Assembly (NCBI RefSeq): GCF_900411315.1
Contig: NZ_LS990887.1
Location: 1,700,456 to 1,740,635, forward strand
DNA length: 40,180 nt
Direction of reading: 5' to 3'
Origin: Corynebacterium senegalense
GTDB taxonomy: Bacteria; Actinomycetota; Actinomycetes; Mycobacteriales; Mycobacteriaceae
In this document: in pieces, positions 8,709 through 17,639 of the stretch
How the letters are laid out: every line of letters starts with the position of its first letter
How positions within the stretch are numbered: the first letter of the stretch is position 1
Made by a program: the position numbers and the translations under genes
Notes under the pieces: generated by a model
Databases searched by the model: none
What the model was told of the DNA's origin: nothing
The model's input: only the letters and a program-made list of their open reading frames with translations

Positions 8709-8737
8709 ACACTAGCCCGCCGCGCCGTGACGCGCAA
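8709..8737 (-). promoter_or_regulatory. Promoter of the leader peptide/LeuA-like gene
   Basis: On the minus strand, TTGCGC (8732-8737) is separated by 17 bp from TAGTGT (8709-8714), which sits 7 nt from the leader ATG. This is one of the few minus-strand promoters in the window with both hexamers at ideal spacing. Confidence 0.6.
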
Positions 8738-8830
8738 CACTCTCGTAGCGTTTCGCCCGCGCTTTTCGACGTCCGCCCAGCTCACCCGGCCAAAAAATTT
8801 TCCCGCCGGGCGAGAAGAGCGTTCCACTTT

Positions 8831-10189
8831 TTAGGAGTAGCGCTGGAGGAACAGCGCCTCGGCCACGGCGATGCGCTCGATCTCGGTGGGGTCGACGGAC
8901 TCGTCGACGCCGTGGATTCCGCACTGGGGCTCCTCCACGCCGAACAGGGCGATCTCGGCGTCCGGGAACTGCTCCTGCAGGGTGGTGGTCAGCGGGATGG
9001 AGCCGCCGGAGCCCACGACGGAGAGGTTGTCGACGCCGTAAGCCTCGCGCAGGCACTGCCCGAGCAGCGCGGCGGCGGGCCGCTCGGCGTCGGTGGCGAA
9101 GGGCTGGTTGACGCCAGAGATCTCCACCTCCACCTTCGCGCCCCACGGGGTGTGGGCGAGGATGTGCTCCTTCATCTTCTCCGCCACGAAGGCGGAGTCC
9201 ATGCCGGCGGGCACGCGCAGGTTGAACTGGGCCTGGGCACGCGGGTTGACCGCGTTGACTGCCTCGGCGACCGGGGTGGAGGTGAACCCGATCATGGTGA
9301 CGGCGGGCCGCGCCCAGACCATGTCGGCGGGCTCGTCGTCGACGGTGCCGAGCAGCTGCACGCCCTCGAGCACGCCGGCGTCCTTGCGGAAGTCCTCGCG
9401 GGTGTACTCGTCGCCCTCCCACTTCTCCAGGCAGTTGACGCCTTCGATGGTGGTGCGGCCGTGCTCGTCGAAAAGCGAGTCCGCGATGCGCACCAGCGCG
9501 TGGGCGGCGTCGGGGGCCGCGCCGCCGAAGCTGCCGGAGTGGACGGCGCCCTCGAGGGTTTCCACGGTGACCTTGACCTGGGCGCCGCCGCGCAGGGAGG
9601 TGGTCAGCGTCGGGACGCCGACGGCGACGTTGCCGGAGTCGGCGATGAGGATGGCGTCGGCGCGGAAGAGCTCCGGCTCGGCCTCGATGAGGCGGACCAG
9701 GCCGTCGAGGCCGCCGAGCTCCTCGGAGCCCTCGATGACCACCTTGAGGCCCAGGTCGGTGCCGCCGTGCTCCTCCAGCAGGCGCAGCGCCTCGAGGTGC
9801 ATGGCCACGTTGCCCTTGCAGTCCGCGGCGCCGCGGCCGTACCAGCGACCGTCGCGCTCGGTCAGCTGGAAGGGGTCGGAGGTCCACGCCTCGGGATTGG
9901 CGGCGGGCACGACGTCGTAGTGCGAGTAGAGGAGCACGGTCGGGGCGTCGCCCACCGGCTCCTTGACCGCGATGACGGTGTCGGCGTCGTCGACGGTGGG
10001 GTGGCGGGTGACGGACAGGCCGCGCTCCTCGAGGGCGGCGACCACCCAGGCGCAGGCGGCCTCGTGCTGCTCGGCGAGCTCGGGAGTGGAGTGCGGCGAG
10101 TTGAAGGAGACCAGGGCGGACAGGTCGGAGAAGATGCGGCTGCGCTGGGGTGAAAGCTGGGGCGAAAGCTGCGGCGAAAGATCAGTCAT
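8831..10189 (-). CDS. M20-family metallodipeptidase (DapE/ArgE/CPG2-like)
   Basis: This 452-residue zinc peptidase probably hydrolyses dipeptides in the cytoplasm. No signal peptide is seen. The metal-site motifs are present: YSHYDVVPA (about residues 89-97, His and Asp ligands), GRGAADCKGN (about 114-123, bridging Asp) and EGSEELGG (about 153-160, catalytic Glu-Glu), with a C-terminal GIHGVDE (ligand His). A dimerisation lid domain lies between about 215 and 325. The family also contains succinyl-diaminopimelate desuccinylase, but the length and motifs fit the M20 dipeptidases of corynebacteria. The N-terminus carries a threefold L-S-P-Q repeat. A -10 box exactly 7 nt before the ATG implies a leaderless mRNA. 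It is divergent from the OPT transporter, suggesting uptake and cleavage of peptides. Confidence 0.87.
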   Translation of the reverse strand: MTDLSPQLSPQLSPQRSRIFSDLSALVSFNSPHSTPELAEQHEAACAWVVAALEERGLSVTRHPTVDDADTVIAVKEPVGDAPTVLLYSHYDVVPAANPEAWTSDPFQLTERDGRWYGRGAADCKGNVAMHLEALRLLEEHGGTDLGLKVVIEGSEELGGLDGLVRLIEAEPELFRADAILIADSGNVAVGVPTLTTSLRGGAQVKVTVETLEGAVHSGSFGGAAPDAAHALVRIADSLFDEHGRTTIEGVNCLEKWEGDEYTREDFRKDAGVLEGVQLLGTVDDEPADMVWARPAVTMIGFTSTPVAEAVNAVNPRAQAQFNLRVPAGMDSAFVAEKMKEHILAHTPWGAKVEVEISGVNQPFATDAERPAAALLGQCLREAYGVDNLSVVGSGGSIPLTTTLQEQFPDAEIALFGVEEPQCGIHGVDESVDPTEIERIAVAEALFLQRYS

Positions 10190-10196
10190 GGCCCCG

Positions 10197-10202
10197 AACG
10201 TA
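10197..10202 (-). promoter_or_regulatory. -10 box, leaderless M20 peptidase
   Basis: On the minus strand TACGTT is followed by 7 nt (CGGGGCC) and the ATG at 10189. There is no Shine-Dalgarno sequence. Confidence 0.5.
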
Positions 10203-10316
10203 CCACCGCCCTAAGCGTGGGTTTTATCGGCTCCGATGCATATAAACGGCTGGCCCGGGGATACACTTTTTCGGTCCGATTCCCGGCACACCCTATATAT
10301 GAGGAAGGTCGCCCCA

Positions 10317-12335
10317 ATGGCTGACACCACCGCCGCCGCACAGCCGTCCATGCGCGAGCTGACGCTGCGCGGCGTCATCATCGGCGGGCTCATCACGCTC
10401 GTCTTCACCGCCGCGAACGTCTACCTCGGCCTGAAGGTGGGCCTGACGTTCGCCACCTCCATCCCCGCCGCCGTGATCTCGATGGCGGTGCTGCGCCGCT
10501 TCGCGGGCCACAACGTGCGCGAGAACAACATCGTGCAGACGATCGCCTCGGCCGCCGGCACCCTCTCGGCGATCATTTTCGTCCTGCCCGGCCTGGTCAT
10601 GGTGGGCTACTGGGCGGGCTTCCCCTTCTGGACCACCGCGGCGATCTGCGCCCTCGGCGGCATCCTCGGCGTGATGTACTCCATCCCGCTGCGCCGCGCA
10701 CTGGTCACGGGCTCGGACCTGCCGTACCCGGAGGGCGTGGCCGCCGCCGAGGTGCTGCGCGTCGGCGACAGCGACAACGAGACCTCCGCCGCCGCGCACG
10801 AGGAGAACGCGAAGGGGCTGCGGGTCATCATCGTCGGCGCGCTCGCCTCGGCGGGCTACGCCCTGCTGGCCGCCATGAAGGCGGTCGCCGGCGAGGTCGC
10901 GGGCTACTTCCGCGTCGGCCCCGGCGGCACCATGCTGGGCGGGTCGCTTTCCCTGGCGCTCATCGGCGTGGGCCACCTGGTGGGCCTGACGGTGGGTATC
11001 GCCATGCTCGTGGGCGTGTTCATCTCCTTCATCGTGCTGCTGCCGCTGCGCACGGCGGGCCAGCTGCCGGCGGGCGCGGACCTCGCCGAGGTCGTCTCCA
11101 CCACCTTCTCCTCGGAGATCCGCTTCATCGGCGTGGGCACGATGGCCATCGCCGCGCTGTGGACGCTGGTCAAGATCGCGCGCCCGGTGGTCTCGGGGGT
11201 GGCGGCCTCGTTGGCGTCGTCACGCAAGCGCCACGACGGCGAGCTTGTCGACGTCACCGAGCGCGACATCCCCTTCCCCGTCGTCGCCGGCGTCATCGCC
11301 GCCTCGATGCTGCCCATCGGCTTCCTGCTCTGGGACTTCCTGCGCGGCACCGACATCCACCAGCACACGTTCGCGCTGATCACGCTGTCCGTGGTGTTCG
11401 TCCTGGTTGTCGGACTGGTCATCGCCTCGGTGTGCGGCTACATGGCGGGCCTGATCGGCGCGTCGAACTCGCCGATCTCCTCGGTGGGCATCATCGCGGT
11501 GCTGGCCTGCTCGCTGCTCATCGCGGCGATCATGGCGGGCACGGACGCTAACCCGGCCTCGCTGATCGCCTACACGCTGTTCACCGCGGCGATCGTCTTC
11601 GGCATCGCCACCATCTCCAACGACAACCTGCAGGACCTGAAGACGGGCCAGCTCGTCGGCGCGACGCCGTGGAAGCAGCAGGTGGCCCTGATCATCGGCG
11701 TGCTCTTCGGCTCGGCGGTGATCCCGCCGATCCTCCAGGTCATGCTCACCGGCTTTGGCTTCCAGGGCATGGAGGGCGCGGGCCCGGACGCGCTGGCCGC
11801 TCCCCAGGCGGCGCTGATGTCCTCGGTGGCCAAGGGCATCTTCGACGACTCCCTGAACTGGAACCTCATCCTCCTGGGCGCGGTCATCGGCGCGGTGATC
11901 ATCGTCGTCGACGAGATCCTCACCCGCGCGACCGGCAAGTACTCGCTGCCGCCGCTCGCCGTCGGCATGGGCATGTACCTGCCCATCACGGTGACCATCA
12001 TCATCCCGGTGGGCGGCGCCCTCGGCTACGTCTACAACCGATGGGCGGCGGGCCGGGGCAACCCGGACTTCGCCAAGCGGATGGGCACCCTGGCGGCCAC
12101 GGGCCTGATCGTGGGCGAGTCGCTGTTCGGCGTGGTCAACGCCGGCATCATCGCGGCGACGGGCGGGGAGAGCCCGCTGGCCATCTTCGGCGGCGGGACC
12201 TGGGCAAACGTTCTTGGTGTGGTGCTCTTTGCGGGCATCGTCGCGGGGATGTACCGGTTTACGGCTGCTCGGGCGTCGTCAAGCGCTGAGGCGTCGTTGC
12301 ACTCGGCGGGGGAGAGTGCTAAAACTGGTTCCTAG
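10317..12335 (+). CDS. OPT-family oligopeptide/metal-chelate transporter
   Basis: This 672-residue protein has about 14-16 membrane helices and belongs to the OPT superfamily, secondary transporters of small peptides or metal chelates. Diagnostic segments are TAANVYLGLKVGLTFATSIPAAVISM near the N-terminus, the NIVQTIASAAGTL helix (about residues 69-81), GSDLPYPEGVAAAEVL (about 135-150) and a late NWNLILLGAVIGAVIIVVDE. A longer frame opens at 10236, but the ATG at 10317 is chosen because GAGGAAGG lies at 10301-10308 with ideal spacing. The stop codon lies inside the groEL CIRCE operator, and the groEL promoter lies within the last codons of this gene. Confidence 0.9.
   Translation: MADTTAAAQPSMRELTLRGVIIGGLITLVFTAANVYLGLKVGLTFATSIPAAVISMAVLRRFAGHNVRENNIVQTIASAAGTLSAIIFVLPGLVMVGYWAGFPFWTTAAICALGGILGVMYSIPLRRALVTGSDLPYPEGVAAAEVLRVGDSDNETSAAAHEENAKGLRVIIVGALASAGYALLAAMKAVAGEVAGYFRVGPGGTMLGGSLSLALIGVGHLVGLTVGIAMLVGVFISFIVLLPLRTAGQLPAGADLAEVVSTTFSSEIRFIGVGTMAIAALWTLVKIARPVVSGVAASLASSRKRHDGELVDVTERDIPFPVVAGVIAASMLPIGFLLWDFLRGTDIHQHTFALITLSVVFVLVVGLVIASVCGYMAGLIGASNSPISSVGIIAVLACSLLIAAIMAGTDANPASLIAYTLFTAAIVFGIATISNDNLQDLKTGQLVGATPWKQQVALIIGVLFGSAVIPPILQVMLTGFGFQGMEGAGPDALAAPQAALMSSVAKGIFDDSLNWNLILLGAVIGAVIIVVDEILTRATGKYSLPPLAVGMGMYLPITVTIIIPVGGALGYVYNRWAAGRGNPDFAKRMGTLAATGLIVGESLFGVVNAGIIAATGGESPLAIFGGGTWANVLGVVLFAGIVAGMYRFTAARASSSAEASLHSAGESAKTGS
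12297..12325 (+). promoter_or_regulatory. Predicted groEL promoter inside the OPT gene
   Basis: TTGCAC (12297-12302), 17 bp, TAAAAC (12320-12325). The predicted start at about 12332 coincides with the first base of the CIRCE element, the usual arrangement for HrcA repression. The promoter overlaps the last 13 codons of the OPT transporter. Confidence 0.55.
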
Positions 12336-12358
12336 CACTCGAGGCAATGGAGTGCTAA
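12332..12358 (+). promoter_or_regulatory. CIRCE operator (HrcA binding site)
   Basis: The left arm CTAGCACTC (one mismatch to TTAGCACTC), a 9-nt spacer and the perfect right arm GAGTGCTAA match the CIRCE consensus. An extra right-arm copy, GAGTGCTAA, lies at 12314-12322 just upstream and faces the left arm. The OPT stop codon TAG (12333-12335) is part of the operator. HrcA is expected to repress groEL outside heat stress. Confidence 0.93.
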
Positions 12359-12433
12359 CACCTGAATACTTTTAAGCGGGTGAGGCTGAAGCCACTCATC
12401 AGCCGTGCCGTCGCGGGCGCCTGCTTAGCCGCT

Positions 12434-12473
12434 GACGACCGCCCCCGGGAGACCGGGGCGGTGGAGTGTCGTC
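12434..12473 (+). other. Stable hairpin in the groEL 5' UTR
   Basis: ACCGCCCC (12438-12445) pairs with GGGGCGGT (12455-12462) across a 9-nt loop. Flanking GACGAC and GTCGTC (12434-12439 and 12468-12473) could extend or compete with the stem. It lies in a leader of about 185 nt between CIRCE and the ATG. There is no U-tract, so it is not a terminator. A role in mRNA stability or thermosensing is conjecture. Confidence 0.5.
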
Positions 12474-12499
12474 GCTCGATGAAAACTCTCACTAGCTAA

Positions 12500-14155
<1,656 letters not shown>

Positions 14156-14180
14156 GAGCGTCTGCTTGACGACGCCTCAA

Positions 14181-14220
14181 GGGGCGCCTCTCCCGGATTG
14201 CGGGGGCGGCGCCCCTTTTT
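14181..14220 (+). terminator. groEL rho-independent terminator
   Basis: GGGGCGCC (14181-14188) pairs with GGCGCCCC (14208-14215), followed by TTTTT. It begins 25 nt after the groEL stop. Confidence 0.88.
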
Positions 14221-14347
14221 GTGTGCTGGGTTCTGCTGCAAGGCGATGACGTTTTTGGGGTCACATGCGTCACAGGTGACCTGGCGTTTTGCCGCGCCGG
14301 TTTCGCGGTTGTCTTGTGGGGTTCGGGGCTACACCGAGGGCGTGTTC

Positions 14348-14410
14348 ATGCCAAGCAACAACGAACGGTTCATGAATATCGCAACCGTCCAGATGCCCTT
14401 AAATAACTAG
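14348..14410 (+). CDS. Possible 20-codon small ORF
   Basis: A 20-codon frame starts with ATG at 14348, preceded by GAGGG (14336-14340) at an ideal 7-nt spacing, and ends with TAG at 14410. The peptide is polar at the start (MPSNNERF) with no membrane segment. In C. glutamicum a small unknown gene also lies between groEL2 and the porins, but I cannot match it by sequence. It may be noise or the 5' remnant of a broken gene. Confidence 0.25.
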   Translation: MPSNNERFMNIATVQMPLNN

Positions 14411-14609
14411 GGCCGCCCAGGGTCCCATCCTTGACGGTGCCGCGCGCTCAACGGCGTCGACAGCGCGATGACCGCTCCGTCCTCGGTTGTCAGCCTGATC
14501 TTCTATGGCCAACCCCACCTTTCACCGGCAGGAACGCTCACCTGCCCTTCAACGCCGGCGACGTCTCGGCCGGGCCCGCTCCGCCCCCGGCATGGCCCGG
14601 AGGCGCGCC
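14411..14609. other. Intergenic segment without recognisable gene
   Basis: About 200 bp between the small ORF and the convergent lipase gene. Short frames on both strands have no recognisable motif, no convincing start signal and atypical composition. It could be a degraded gene. No tRNA-like fold or strong terminator is visible. Confidence 0.4.
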
Positions 14610-15680
14610 CTAGTGGCCGCGGGCGGAAAGCCACTCCTGCTGCGCGTCGTAGCTCAGGGGCACGGAGTCGCTGTGAGTAGCGTCGGGCACTTCGCGGTAC
14701 TCCACGGTCGCGCCGTTGGACTCCCACACCTTGATCACGGACTTGAGCGACTCGCGGTTGATGGTGGTGTCCTTGTCGCCTGCGACGATGAAGACGGGGC
14801 CCTGCGGGTGCATGAGCTCGAGGCGCTGCTCGTCGAGCAGGTCCTGCATGGGTTTGGTGTTGGCTTTGGAAATGAAAAGCTCCCCGCCGGAGGTGTCGGC
14901 GACCTCGTCGCGCAGCTCGGGGAGGGTGAGCTTTTCCGCCTTATCGACGAGCTCAGCGCCGCGCTCACTGAGGAAGTCCTCGGCGTGCACGCCCTCGAAG
15001 GCGTTGAGTGCGCCGGCGATGACGATGGGGAAGAAGCGCACGGCAGTGCCCCTGAGCATGCGGGCGACGTCAACGGGGCGCACACCCATGAGGCGCAGGT
15101 TCTTGTTCACCAGCTCGGTGTCGCCCGGGGCGATGGCGATGGTGGCCACCATGCCGTCCGCGGGGTTGTCCGCGGCGGCGAGGGCGGCGTAGCCGCCCTG
15201 GCTGAAGCCGACGTTGAGCCAGGACGGCTGCGCCGCGAACTTGTCCACGGTCTCCTCGACCAGGCGGTTGATGGAGGAGGCCAGGGAACCGCGGTGCATG
15301 TAGGTGGCTCCGACCTCCTCCACGCCGAGGCCCTCGTAGTCGGGCTGGGTGACGATGTAGCCCTCGTCAACCCAGCGCTGCAGGTACTCGGTCCAGGGGG
15401 TGATGTAGCGCTCGATCGGGTCGCCCGCGGTGTGGAGAGACGGGGCGCTCTTGGTGGACAGGCCGGTGGTGCCGTGGGCCCAACTGAGGATGGCGGTGCC
15501 CTCGCGGACGGTGTCCGGCACGGTGACAAGGCCCGTCATGGGGACAGACCCGCGGGCCCCCTCCGCGGTGTAGCGCACCCGGTAGGTGGCCGCGCCTGTG
15601 GGGGCAGCAGGCACGTCAGCGGGGGAGACCTCCTCCCATTCGGCGGCGAGGTAGGTGTCCTGATCTGCGGTGTTGCTCAT
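14610..15680 (-). CDS. Secretory-lipase-family alpha/beta hydrolase
   Basis: This 356-residue protein resembles the LIP/secretory lipase family (triacylglycerol lipases and esterases). Seen: an AILSWAHGTTG strand with the oxyanion region (about residues 63-73), the nucleophile elbow NVGFSQGGYAAL (G-x-S-x-G, about 159-170), a late Asp in VAGDKDTTI and a His in PDATHSDSVP, giving a Ser-Asp-His triad. A lid-like helical insertion lies between about 190 and 290. No signal peptide is visible, although relatives are often secreted, so it may be cytoplasmic. The ATG at 15680 is preferred over the frame start at 15698 because AAGGAC lies just upstream. Its neighbourhood with mycomembrane porins suggests, but does not prove, a role in lipid metabolism. 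Confidence 0.78.
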   Translation of the reverse strand: MSNTADQDTYLAAEWEEVSPADVPAAPTGAATYRVRYTAEGARGSVPMTGLVTVPDTVREGTAILSWAHGTTGLSTKSAPSLHTAGDPIERYITPWTEYLQRWVDEGYIVTQPDYEGLGVEEVGATYMHRGSLASSINRLVEETVDKFAAQPSWLNVGFSQGGYAALAAADNPADGMVATIAIAPGDTELVNKNLRLMGVRPVDVARMLRGTAVRFFPIVIAGALNAFEGVHAEDFLSERGAELVDKAEKLTLPELRDEVADTSGGELFISKANTKPMQDLLDEQRLELMHPQGPVFIVAGDKDTTINRESLKSVIKVWESNGATVEYREVPDATHSDSVPLSYDAQQEWLSARGH

Positions 15681-15780
15681 GGCGGTCCTTAGCTCCAATT
15701 GCGGGCCGGAATGTTAATTTTGCAATCCTTATTTACAGGGCTTTTCCACACTCTAGACTTCCGCCACGCGCGACGGGAGA

Positions 15781-15796
15781 GGTTCGTTAGCGAACC
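15781..15796. repeat. Perfect inverted repeat, possible operator
   Basis: GGTTCGTTAGCGAACC: 6-bp arms around TTAG. It lies about 100 bp upstream of the lipase start in the divergent lipase/porin intergenic region, a place where a repressor could bind. A small hairpin is the alternative. Confidence 0.4.
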
Positions 15797-15830
15797 CGCC
15801 AGGTTCTCATGAATCAGTACAATCGTCCAA

Positions 15831-15848
15831 CACCCCCGAATTGGGGTG
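15831..15848. repeat. Inverted repeat CACCCC/GGGGTG
   Basis: CACCCC (15831-15836) and GGGGTG (15843-15848) are separated by CGAATT. The function is unknown. It has no T-tract, so it is unlikely to be a terminator. Confidence 0.3.
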
Positions 15849-16061
15849 ATATGGGCGGTTTCGTGACCTGTGCACACCGGCTGAAATTTTCGAGTATTCT
15901 TACCTGCTCTTTGGTAGGAGGCCATGCGTTAACTCGGCGTTTACGTATTACGCTTTGATAACCGCAGGTGGCCGTCCCCTTAAGTAGATTCTGAGCAAAC
16001 TGTCCTTCGGCCTCGCTAACTTTCTTACTCACAAGCTGCAAAAATCATGTGCGCGAGGTGG

Positions 16062-16089
16062 TTGACGGCTTGCGAGATTGTGGCAATAT
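16062..16089 (+). promoter_or_regulatory. Predicted porin operon promoter
   Basis: TTGACG (16062-16067), 16 bp, CAATAT (16084-16089). This is the best -35 in the window and suits highly expressed porin genes. It gives a leader of about 75 nt before the ATG at 16171. Confidence 0.5.
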
Positions 16090-16170
16090 TTGTCTTGCGA
16101 CGCCCCGCGGGGTGTCAGAATCTGCCACGATCGCCATACTTTTGGCACCACATCCGTAAGGGGATTTCAC

Positions 16171-16395
16171 ATGGATCTCGATCTCATCATCACTCACCTC
16201 GATAACTTCGTCGACACCTGGAAGGGCTGGGGCAAGGTCGTCGGGGGCCTGCAGAGCCTCCTGGACTATGACTTCGCGAAGCTCGTCGGCCTCTCCTCCG
16301 GCTTCGACGACGCTGGCGCTGAGCTTGTCGGCACCTCCAGCAAGATTGAGCTGAGCAGCGGCCTCATCAACATCGACGAGGCTGCTGGCGAGTAA
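16171..16395 (+). CDS. porH: PorH-like mycomembrane channel protein
   Basis: A 74-residue protein with no signal peptide and no Cys. The N-terminal half (MDLDLIITHLDNFVDTWKGW and on to about residue 40) forms an amphipathic helix. It starts with M-D-L like PorH of C. glutamicum, and its position first in the pair between groEL2 and ppk2 matches porH there. PorH and PorA together form the main hydrophilic channel of the mycolate outer membrane and are O-mycoloylated on serine. At 74 residues it is longer than the roughly 57 of C. glutamicum PorH, with a Ser/Gly-rich C-terminal extension. AAGGGGA at 16158-16164 is the ribosome binding site. Identification rests on synteny and character, as these proteins diverge strongly in sequence. 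Confidence 0.65.
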   Translation: MDLDLIITHLDNFVDTWKGWGKVVGGLQSLLDYDFAKLVGLSSGFDDAGAELVGTSSKIELSSGLINIDEAAGE

Positions 16396-16446
16396 CAGCG
16401 CCTCGGCACCTCAGTCACCCCCCACCTTCCCTCTAAGGAGACAATC

Positions 16447-16617
16447 ATGGATACTTCTTCCGCTATCGCAAACGCCCTCGACGGCTCCAGCGCCCTCAAC
16501 CTCGGCTCCTCCGTCGCTTCTATCGCTCTCGCGCCGTTCGATGCTCTCATCGACTTCATGGGTCCGTTCGTCCAGATCGCTGACGGTCTCTCCACCCTCC
16601 TGGGTCTGATCGCGTAA
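16447..16617 (+). CDS. porA: PorA-like mycomembrane channel protein
   Basis: A 56-residue protein, second of the pair, 51 nt after the porH-like stop and preceded by TAAGGAG (16434-16440). It has a Ser-rich N-terminus (MDTSSAIANALDGSSALN) and a hydrophobic amphipathic C-terminal half ending in ADGLSTLLGLIA, reminiscent of the ADLIGLLG end of C. glutamicum PorA (45 residues). There is no signal peptide. Several serines in residues 4-25 are candidates for mycoloylation. It is expected to be cotranscribed with the upstream gene and to form a heteromeric channel with it. The assignment is by gene order and overall character. Confidence 0.65.
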   Translation: MDTSSAIANALDGSSALNLGSSVASIALAPFDALIDFMGPFVQIADGLSTLLGLIA

Positions 16618-16649
16618 CTCATCACCCGCAGAAAAAGCCGCAATTGCTT

Positions 16650-16680
16650 CTCCACCCCGCGCGGGGTGGAGTTTTTTCTT
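16650..16680 (+). terminator. Porin operon terminator
   Basis: CTCCACCCC (16650-16658), loop GCGC, GGGGTGGAG (16663-16671), then TTTTTT. It is perfectly paired and lies 32 nt after the porA-like stop. Confidence 0.92.
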
Positions 16681-16726
16681 GCTTACCCGAAGGCCTTCGC
16701 GCCCAGCGCAGGGCAGGTGTCCGCGC

Positions 16727-16732
16727 TAAAAT
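16727..16732 (+). promoter_or_regulatory. -10 box, leaderless ppk2
   Basis: TAAAAT is followed by exactly 7 nt (TGTTAGC) and the ATG at 16740. There is no ribosome binding site. Confidence 0.65.
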
Positions 16733-16739
16733 TGTTAGC

Positions 16740-17639
16740 ATGGCTGACCACAAAGATGACGACATGCCGATGCTCGACCTCGCCCAGACCGAGGGCTACT
16801 GGGTCGATGACTCCGACGAGGACGATCCCGTCCTCCTGAAGGCCGACGGCACCCCGATCGAGACGTGGCGCGAGAACTACCCCTACGACGAGCGGATGAG
16901 CCGCGACGAGTACGAAAAGGTCAAGCGCGCGCTGCAGATCGAGCTGCTGAAGTGGCAGAACTGGACCAAGGACACCGGGCAGCGCCACATCATCATCTTT
17001 GAGGGCCGCGACGCCGCCGGCAAGGGCGGCACCATCAAGCGCTTCAACGAGCACCTCAACCCGCGCGGCGCGCGGACGGTCGCGCTGGAGAAGCCGTCGC
17101 CGCGCGAGAGCACCTCGTGGTACTTCCAGCGCTACATCCAGCACTTCCCCTCCGCCGGCGAGATCGTCTTCTTCGACCGCTCCTGGTACAACCGCTCGGG
17201 CGTCGAGCGCGTCATGGGCTTCTGCACCGAGTCGCAGCACGCCGAGTTCCTCCGCGAGGTGCCCATGCTGGAGAACATGATCCTCGGCTCCGGCATCTCG
17301 CTGACGAAGTTCTGGTTCTCCGTCACCCAGAAGGAACAGCGCACGCGCTTCGCCATCCGCCAGGTCGACCCGGTGCGCCAGTGGAAGCTCTCGCCGATGG
17401 ACCTCGCCTCCCTGGACAAGTGGGACGACTACACCCGCGCCAAGGAGGAGCAGTTTCGCTACACGGACACGGACGAGTCGCCGTGGATCACCATCAAGTC
17501 CAACGACAAGAAGCGCGCCCGCATCAACGCGATGCGCTACATCCTCAGCAAGTTCGAGTACACCAACAAGGACCACGAGCTGGTTGGGGAACCGGACCCC
17601 TTGATTGTGAAGCGCGGCCGCGACCAGATCGGCGACTAA
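16740..17639 (+). CDS. ppk2: Polyphosphate kinase 2
   Basis: This 299-residue class I PPK2 transfers phosphate between polyphosphate and nucleoside diphosphates (GDP/ADP) in the cytoplasm. Seen: Walker A GRDAAGKGG (about residues 89-97), Walker B IVFFDRSWYNRSGVERVMGF (from about 142) with the catalytic Asp-Arg, and a lid-like KFWFSVTQKEQRTRF segment. The frame opens upstream at 16644 inside the terminator, but ATG 16740 is fixed by the -10 box 7 nt upstream. The position after the porins is conserved in C. glutamicum. The stop TAA overlaps the next ATG as TAATG, implying coupled translation with the EchA6-like gene. Confidence 0.94.
   Translation: MADHKDDDMPMLDLAQTEGYWVDDSDEDDPVLLKADGTPIETWRENYPYDERMSRDEYEKVKRALQIELLKWQNWTKDTGQRHIIIFEGRDAAGKGGTIKRFNEHLNPRGARTVALEKPSPRESTSWYFQRYIQHFPSAGEIVFFDRSWYNRSGVERVMGFCTESQHAEFLREVPMLENMILGSGISLTKFWFSVTQKEQRTRFAIRQVDPVRQWKLSPMDLASLDKWDDYTRAKEEQFRYTDTDESPWITIKSNDKKRARINAMRYILSKFEYTNKDHELVGEPDPLIVKRGRDQIGD

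Larger units (their letters stand above)
15681..16061. other. AT-rich intergenic region upstream of the porins
   Basis: About 380 bp, clearly lower in GC than its surroundings. It holds two compact inverted repeats (15781-15796 and 15831-15848) and several AT-rich segments that may be promoters for the divergent lipase. Frames of 75-78 codons on the minus strand start with rare codons and have no family features, so I treat the region as noncoding and regulatory. Confidence 0.5.

Noticed and set aside
8588..8827. Extended 79-codon frame including the leader peptide
   Set aside because: The promoter at 8709-8737 lies inside the extension, so the transcript would begin only at the ATG at 8701.
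15689..16041. Two minus-strand frames of 75-78 codons in the porin upstream region
   Set aside because: The longer-reaching frame starts with TTG, neither has a clear ribosome binding site or family features, and the region looks regulatory.
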